A stretch of DNA of 24,419 nucleotides from assembly GCA_002369315.1 (NCBI GenBank), contig DFDW01000013.1:1-24419 (forward strand), read 5' to 3'. This DNA comes from Ruminococcaceae bacterium UBA3818 (GTDB lineage: Bacteria; Bacillota; Clostridia; Oscillospirales; Ruminococcaceae). Shown here in pieces: positions 20,963 to 24,419 of the stretch (position 1 is its first letter; each line of letters starts with the position of its first letter). Under the pieces are notes generated by a model, which was not told where the DNA came from, ran no database searches, and saw only the letters and a program-made list of their open reading frames with translations. A program made the translations under genes and the position numbers.

Positions 20963-23900
20963 TTATTTGTAGTAATCCACCGCGCCCTGGAAAATCAGGT
21001 CTTGCAGTGTCTTGTCCGGAACGTTTTTGTACAGATTTTCACCATAGCGCTCCGAATGGCCCATCTTGCCGAATACCCGTCCGTCGGGCGATGTAATACC
21101 CTCGATCGCCTGCACGGAATTATTGGGATTGAATCGGATATTGGATGTGGGGTTACCCTCCAGATCCACATACTGGGTGGCAATCTGACCATTCTGCGCC
21201 AACTTCTGCACCAGCGCCTCATCGGCTACAAACCGGCCTTCGCCATGGGAAATCGCCACCGTATGGATATCTCCTACCTTGCTGTGCATCAGCCACGGGG
21301 ACTTGTTGGAAGCAACCCGTGTGCGCACCAGCATGGACTGGTGGCGGCCGATGGTATTGAAGGTCAAAGTCGGGCAGCTGCTGTCGGTATCGATGATCTC
21401 GCCGAAAGGAACCAGACCCAGCTTGATCAGCGCCTGGAATCCGTTGCAGATACCGCACATCAAACCATCGCGGTTCTTTAACAGCTCATGCACCTGCTCC
21501 TTGATCTGCGGATTACGGAAGAATGCCGTGATGAACTTGCCGGATCCCTCCGGCTCGTCGCCACCGGAGAAGCCGCCGGGGATCGCGATGATCTGGCTTT
21601 GAGCAATGGCTTTCTGGAATGCCTGCACTGACTCCTCAATATCCTGCGGCGTCAGATTGCGGACAACAAAAATCTCCGCCTCTGCGCCAGCCCGCTCAAA
21701 GGCCCGCGCCGTATCGTATTCGCAGTTGGTTCCGGGAAATACCGGGATCAGCACATGGGGTTTCGCCGTTTTAGCTGCCGCTTTGGCAGGAGTTGCGCAA
21801 GCGTAAGAGAACGTCTGAACCGGCTTTTCTTCTTCGCAGTTCAGATACGGGAATACCGGCTGCAGTTTATTTTCATAAATTTTCTGCAGCTTGTCCATAT
21901 TAACGGTAGCCGACGGTGTTCTGAGCGAATATCCTTTGGCCGTATGACCCACCAGGATGGCAGAACCAGGTAATTCCACCGGTCCGTCCAATTCGCACAA
22001 AAACGCGCCGTAGCACTGGTCGAACAATTCGTTTTCATGGAAAGATTCGTCCAGTTCAAAGCCGATATGGTTGCCCAGCATCATCTTCATAAGGCCTTCC
22101 GCCGCTCCACCGGCGCTCAAGGTCCAGCAGGACAGTACCCGACCTTTGGAAATCAGGTTCTCCACCTGTTCAAATACCGCTTTTACGCTGCCAAAATCCG
22201 GTAAACCGTTAGGGTAGTAGAAAGGCTTCATCAGATAGACCGGATGGCCCTCACCCTTGAATTCGGTGGAAACAATGCGGTCCGCTTTCGCCGTGGATAC
22301 CGCGAAAGAAACCAGCGTAGGCGGTACGTCGATATCTTCAAATGTGCCGGACATAGAGTCTTTTCCGCCGATGGAACCGATCTCCAGTTCCAATTGGGCC
22401 TTCAGCGCGCCCAACAAAGCGGCAAAAGGCTTGCCCCAGCGCTCCGGATCGTTTTGTGTCCGCTCAAAATATTCCTGGAACGTCAGCCAGCAATTTTTAG
22501 CGCTGCCGCCTGCCGCCACAATCTTAGCCACCGATTCGATGACCGCCATCATGGCCCCATGGTACGGGCTGCGGCTGGACAGATACGGGTCAAAACCCCA
22601 GCCCATCAAAGAACAGGTCGTGGTCTCGCCGCCCAGCACCGGGATCTTGGCCGCCATTGCCTGAGACGGGGTCAGCTGCCATTTGCCGCCGAAAGGCATC
22701 AGCACCGTACCGGCGCCGATGGTGGAGTCAAACCGTTCCACCAGCCCCTTCTGGGAGCAGATGTTCAGATCGTCCGCCAGTTTTTCCATCTTCGCGCCGA
22801 AATCCAGATACTCCAGCGTTGCCGCTTCCGGCTTCGGATCCGGTACCGATACCGTGGTGAATTTTTTCGCGCCGTTGGAATTGAGGAATTCTCTCGACAG
22901 GTCCACGATTGTCCGGCCATCCAATTCCATCACCAAACGGGGTTCCGCTGTCACTTCCGCCACAACGGTGGATTCCAGATTCTCGGTAGAAGCCAGCGCA
23001 CGGAATGTTTCCACATCCTCTTTGGCTACAACCACTGCCATACGCTCCTGGGATTCGCTGATAGCAAGTTCGGTGCCGTCCAATCCCTCATATTTCTTCG
23101 GAACTTTGCTTAAATCGATGTGCAGCCCATCTGCCAATTCGCCGATGGCTACCGATACGCCGCCCGCGCCAAAGTCGTTGCAGCGTTTGATCAGTCGGGT
23201 CGCCTTTGGGTTGCGGAACAGCCGCTGAAGTTTTCGCTCCTCCGGTGCGTTGCCCTTCTGCACCTCGGCGCCGCAGCTTTCCAGCGACTCCAGCGTGTGA
23301 GATTTGGAGGATCCGGTTGCGCCGCCGCAGCCGTCACGTCCGGTGCGTCCGCCCAGCAGGATGACTACATCGGACGGTGCGGGACGTTCACGAATCACGT
23401 TTTCCTGGGGCGCCGCGCCTACTACCGCGCCGATTTCCATCCGTTTTGCCACATATCCCGGATGATAGATTTCGGTTACATGCCCAGTAGCCAGACCGAT
23501 CTGGTTACCGTAGGAGCTGTATCCTGCCGCTGCGGTGGTTACAATTTTTCTCTGGGGCAGCTTGCCCTTCATGGTCTGATCGACCGGCAGCAGCGGATCC
23601 GCCGCGCCGGTGACACGCATGGCCTGATAGACATAGCTGCGGCCGGACAGCGGATCACGAATCGCGCCGCCCAGACAGGTGGCTGCGCCGCCGAAAGGCT
23701 CGATTTCGGTGGGATGGTTGTGCGTCTCGTTTTTAAACATCAAAAGCCAATCCTGCTCTTCACCGTCTACATCCACCTTGATTTTAACCGAGCAGGCATT
23801 GATCTCTTCCGACTCGTCCAAATCGTGCATTTTTCCGGCGGCTTTGAGCACTTTGGTGCCGATGGTGGCAAGATCCATCAATGTTACCGGCTTATCGCTG

Positions 23901-24419
23901 CGGCCGGCATACAGCGTCTTGCGCAGCTCCAGATAATTTTCATAAGTCTCTTTGATGTACTCCGGCCGAATGTCCGCGTCTTCAATAATGGTGCCAAAAG
24001 TCGTATGACGGCAATGATCCGACCAGTAGGTGTCGATCATGCGAATTTCGGTGATGGTGGGGCAGCGTTTTTCCTCATCTTTAAAATATTGCTGACAGAA
24101 CTTGATGTCATCCAAGTCCATCGCCAGACCATATTGCTTGATAAAATCCGCCAGGCCCTGCTCGTCCAGACTGTTGAAGCCATCCAGCACCGCAACCGGA
24201 TCCGGTTTGGCATAATTCTGCTTAATGGTAGCGGGCTTTTCCATCGCCGCTTCCCTGGCTTCCACGGGGTTGATCAGGGTTTCTTTGATTTTCAGTTTTT
24301 CCGCATCAGAAAGTGTTCCTTTGATGTAGTATACGCGCGCGGTTTTTACTTCCGGGCGCTCTTTACAGGTGGACAGCTGGATGCATTGGGCGCAGGAGTC
24401 CGCCCGCTGGTCAAACTGG
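20963..24419 (-). CDS. purL: Phosphoribosylformylglycinamidine synthase, N-terminus off the window
   Basis: A long single-chain FGAM synthase, the fourth step of purine synthesis: FGAR plus glutamine plus ATP to FGAM. The reading frame is open to the right edge, so 1151 residues are visible and roughly 90-100 are missing; the apparent starts near 24265 are internal, since the frame upstream (QFDQRADSCAQCIQL) is a family motif. The linker and first synthase half contain SDHCRHTTF, NETHNHPTEIEPFGGAATCLGG, and DVVILLGGRTGRDGCGGATG. The second half has GGKDSMSGTF. The C-terminal glutamine amidotransferase has VFPGTNCEYD, PGGFSGGDEP, nucleophile Cys in CGICNGFQAL (codon 21446-21448), and SHGEGRF. 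It is the one-protein form, not the PurQ/PurL/PurS form of Bacillus. Confidence 0.96.
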   Translation of the reverse strand, partial: QFDQRADSCAQCIQLSTCKERPEVKTARVYYIKGTLSDAEKLKIKETLINPVEAREAAMEKPATIKQNYAKPDPVAVLDGFNSLDEQGLADFIKQYGLAMDLDDIKFCQQYFKDEEKRCPTITEIRMIDTYWSDHCRHTTFGTIIEDADIRPEYIKETYENYLELRKTLYAGRSDKPVTLMDLATIGTKVLKAAGKMHDLDESEEINACSVKIKVDVDGEEQDWLLMFKNETHNHPTEIEPFGGAATCLGGAIRDPLSGRSYVYQAMRVTGAADPLLPVDQTMKGKLPQRKIVTTAAAGYSSYGNQIGLATGHVTEIYHPGYVAKRMEIGAVVGAAPQENVIRERPAPSDVVILLGGRTGRDGCGGATGSSKSHTLESLESCGAEVQKGNAPEERKLQRLFRNPKATRLIKRCNDFGAGGVSVAIGELADGLHIDLSKVPKKYEGLDGTELAISESQERMAVVVAKEDVETFRALASTENLESTVVAEVTAEPRLVMELDGRTIVDLSREFLNSNGAKKFTTVSVPDPKPEAATLEYLDFGAKMEKLADDLNICSQKGLVERFDSTIGAGTVLMPFGGKWQLTPSQAMAAKIPVLGGETTTCSLMGWGFDPYLSSRSPYHGAMMAVIESVAKIVAAGGSAKNCWLTFQEYFERTQNDPERWGKPFAALLGALKAQLELEIGSIGGKDSMSGTFEDIDVPPTLVSFAVSTAKADRIVSTEFKGEGHPVYLMKPFYYPNGLPDFGSVKAVFEQVENLISKGRVLSCWTLSAGGAAEGLMKMMLGNHIGFELDESFHENELFDQCYGAFLCELDGPVELPGSAILVGHTAKGYSLRTPSATVNMDKLQKIYENKLQPVFPYLNCEEEKPVQTFSYACATPAKAAAKTAKPHVLIPVFPGTNCEYDTARAFERAGAEAEIFVVRNLTPQDIEESVQAFQKAIAQSQIIAIPGGFSGGDEPEGSGKFITAFFRNPQIKEQVHELLKNRDGLMCGICNGFQALIKLGLVPFGEIIDTDSSCPTLTFNTIGRHQSMLVRTRVASNKSPWLMHSKVGDIHTVAISHGEGRFVADEALVQKLAQNGQIATQYVDLEGNPTSNIRFNPNNSVQAIEGITSPDGRVFGKMGHSERYGENLYKNVPDKTLQDLIFQGAVDYYK

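Noticed and set aside
20882..24300. Many plus-strand open frames opposite purL (for example 22244-23113)
   Set aside because: They are antisense shadows of purL; none has a ribosome binding site with family-like content.
1..24419. CRISPR arrays, insertion sequences, toxin-antitoxin pairs, biosynthetic clusters
   Set aside because: No regularly spaced repeats, transposase, Cas or antitoxin-like pairs could be recognised; the Xre gene has no convincing toxin partner.

Overview
The window looks like a chromosomal segment of a low-to-medium GC Gram-positive anaerobe, most likely a spore-forming Clostridia (Oscillospiraceae-like). The reasons are strong GGAGG-type ribosome binding sites, many hairpin-plus-T-run terminators, a PdaA-like spore-cortex deacetylase with a sigma-G-like promoter, a rubrerythrin, Clostridia-type lipoproteins (including DUF4358) and a long single-chain PurL. 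Placement is by gene content only and is an inference.

Region 1 (1-3300) looks accessory. It starts with the 3' part of tRNA-Tyr and its terminator, then a long inverted repeat, a GNAT acetyltransferase, an ArsB/NhaD-type permease with a TTG start, a small Xre/Cro repressor with two matching palindromic operators in its promoter, an internally deleted Xre-like remnant, and an unknown 74-residue protein behind a clean promoter. Region 2 (3300-9330) is envelope and stress housekeeping: three predicted lipoproteins (PdaA-like deacetylase, a PsbP/DcrB-like protein, a DUF4358 protein), a small two-helix membrane protein, a MATE exporter divergent from rubrerythrin, and a GNAT-related protein. Region 3 (9500-12820) is a three-gene sugar cassette (BtpA/SgcQ-type TIM barrel, FGGY kinase, FrlC-like isomerase/epimerase) between a good promoter and a perfect 34-bp palindromic terminator.

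Region 4 (12825-16553, minus strand) is a serine biosynthesis operon, serC-serA-DUF1015. Its leader of about 245 nt is the most striking part of the window. It has a consensus promoter, a 30-codon leader ORF carrying the run Ser-Ser-Ser-Cys-Cys-Ser-Gly, a competing RNA fold, and an intrinsic terminator just before the serC ribosome binding site. This is the classical layout of leader-peptide transcription attenuation, here apparently sensing charged tRNA-Ser (and perhaps tRNA-Cys). That is unexpected in Bacillota, where T-box leaders usually do this job; I could not fit a T-box to this leader.

Region 5 (16550-20952) holds a patatin-like phospholipase whose stop codon overlaps the ser promoter, a second MATE exporter, and a beta-lactamase-fold serine hydrolase without a signal peptide. 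Region 6 (20963-24419) is purL on the minus strand, running off the right edge so that its N-terminus is missing. Genes are mostly short transcription units separated by bidirectional terminators. The clearest co-transcribed sets are the sugar cassette and the ser operon.
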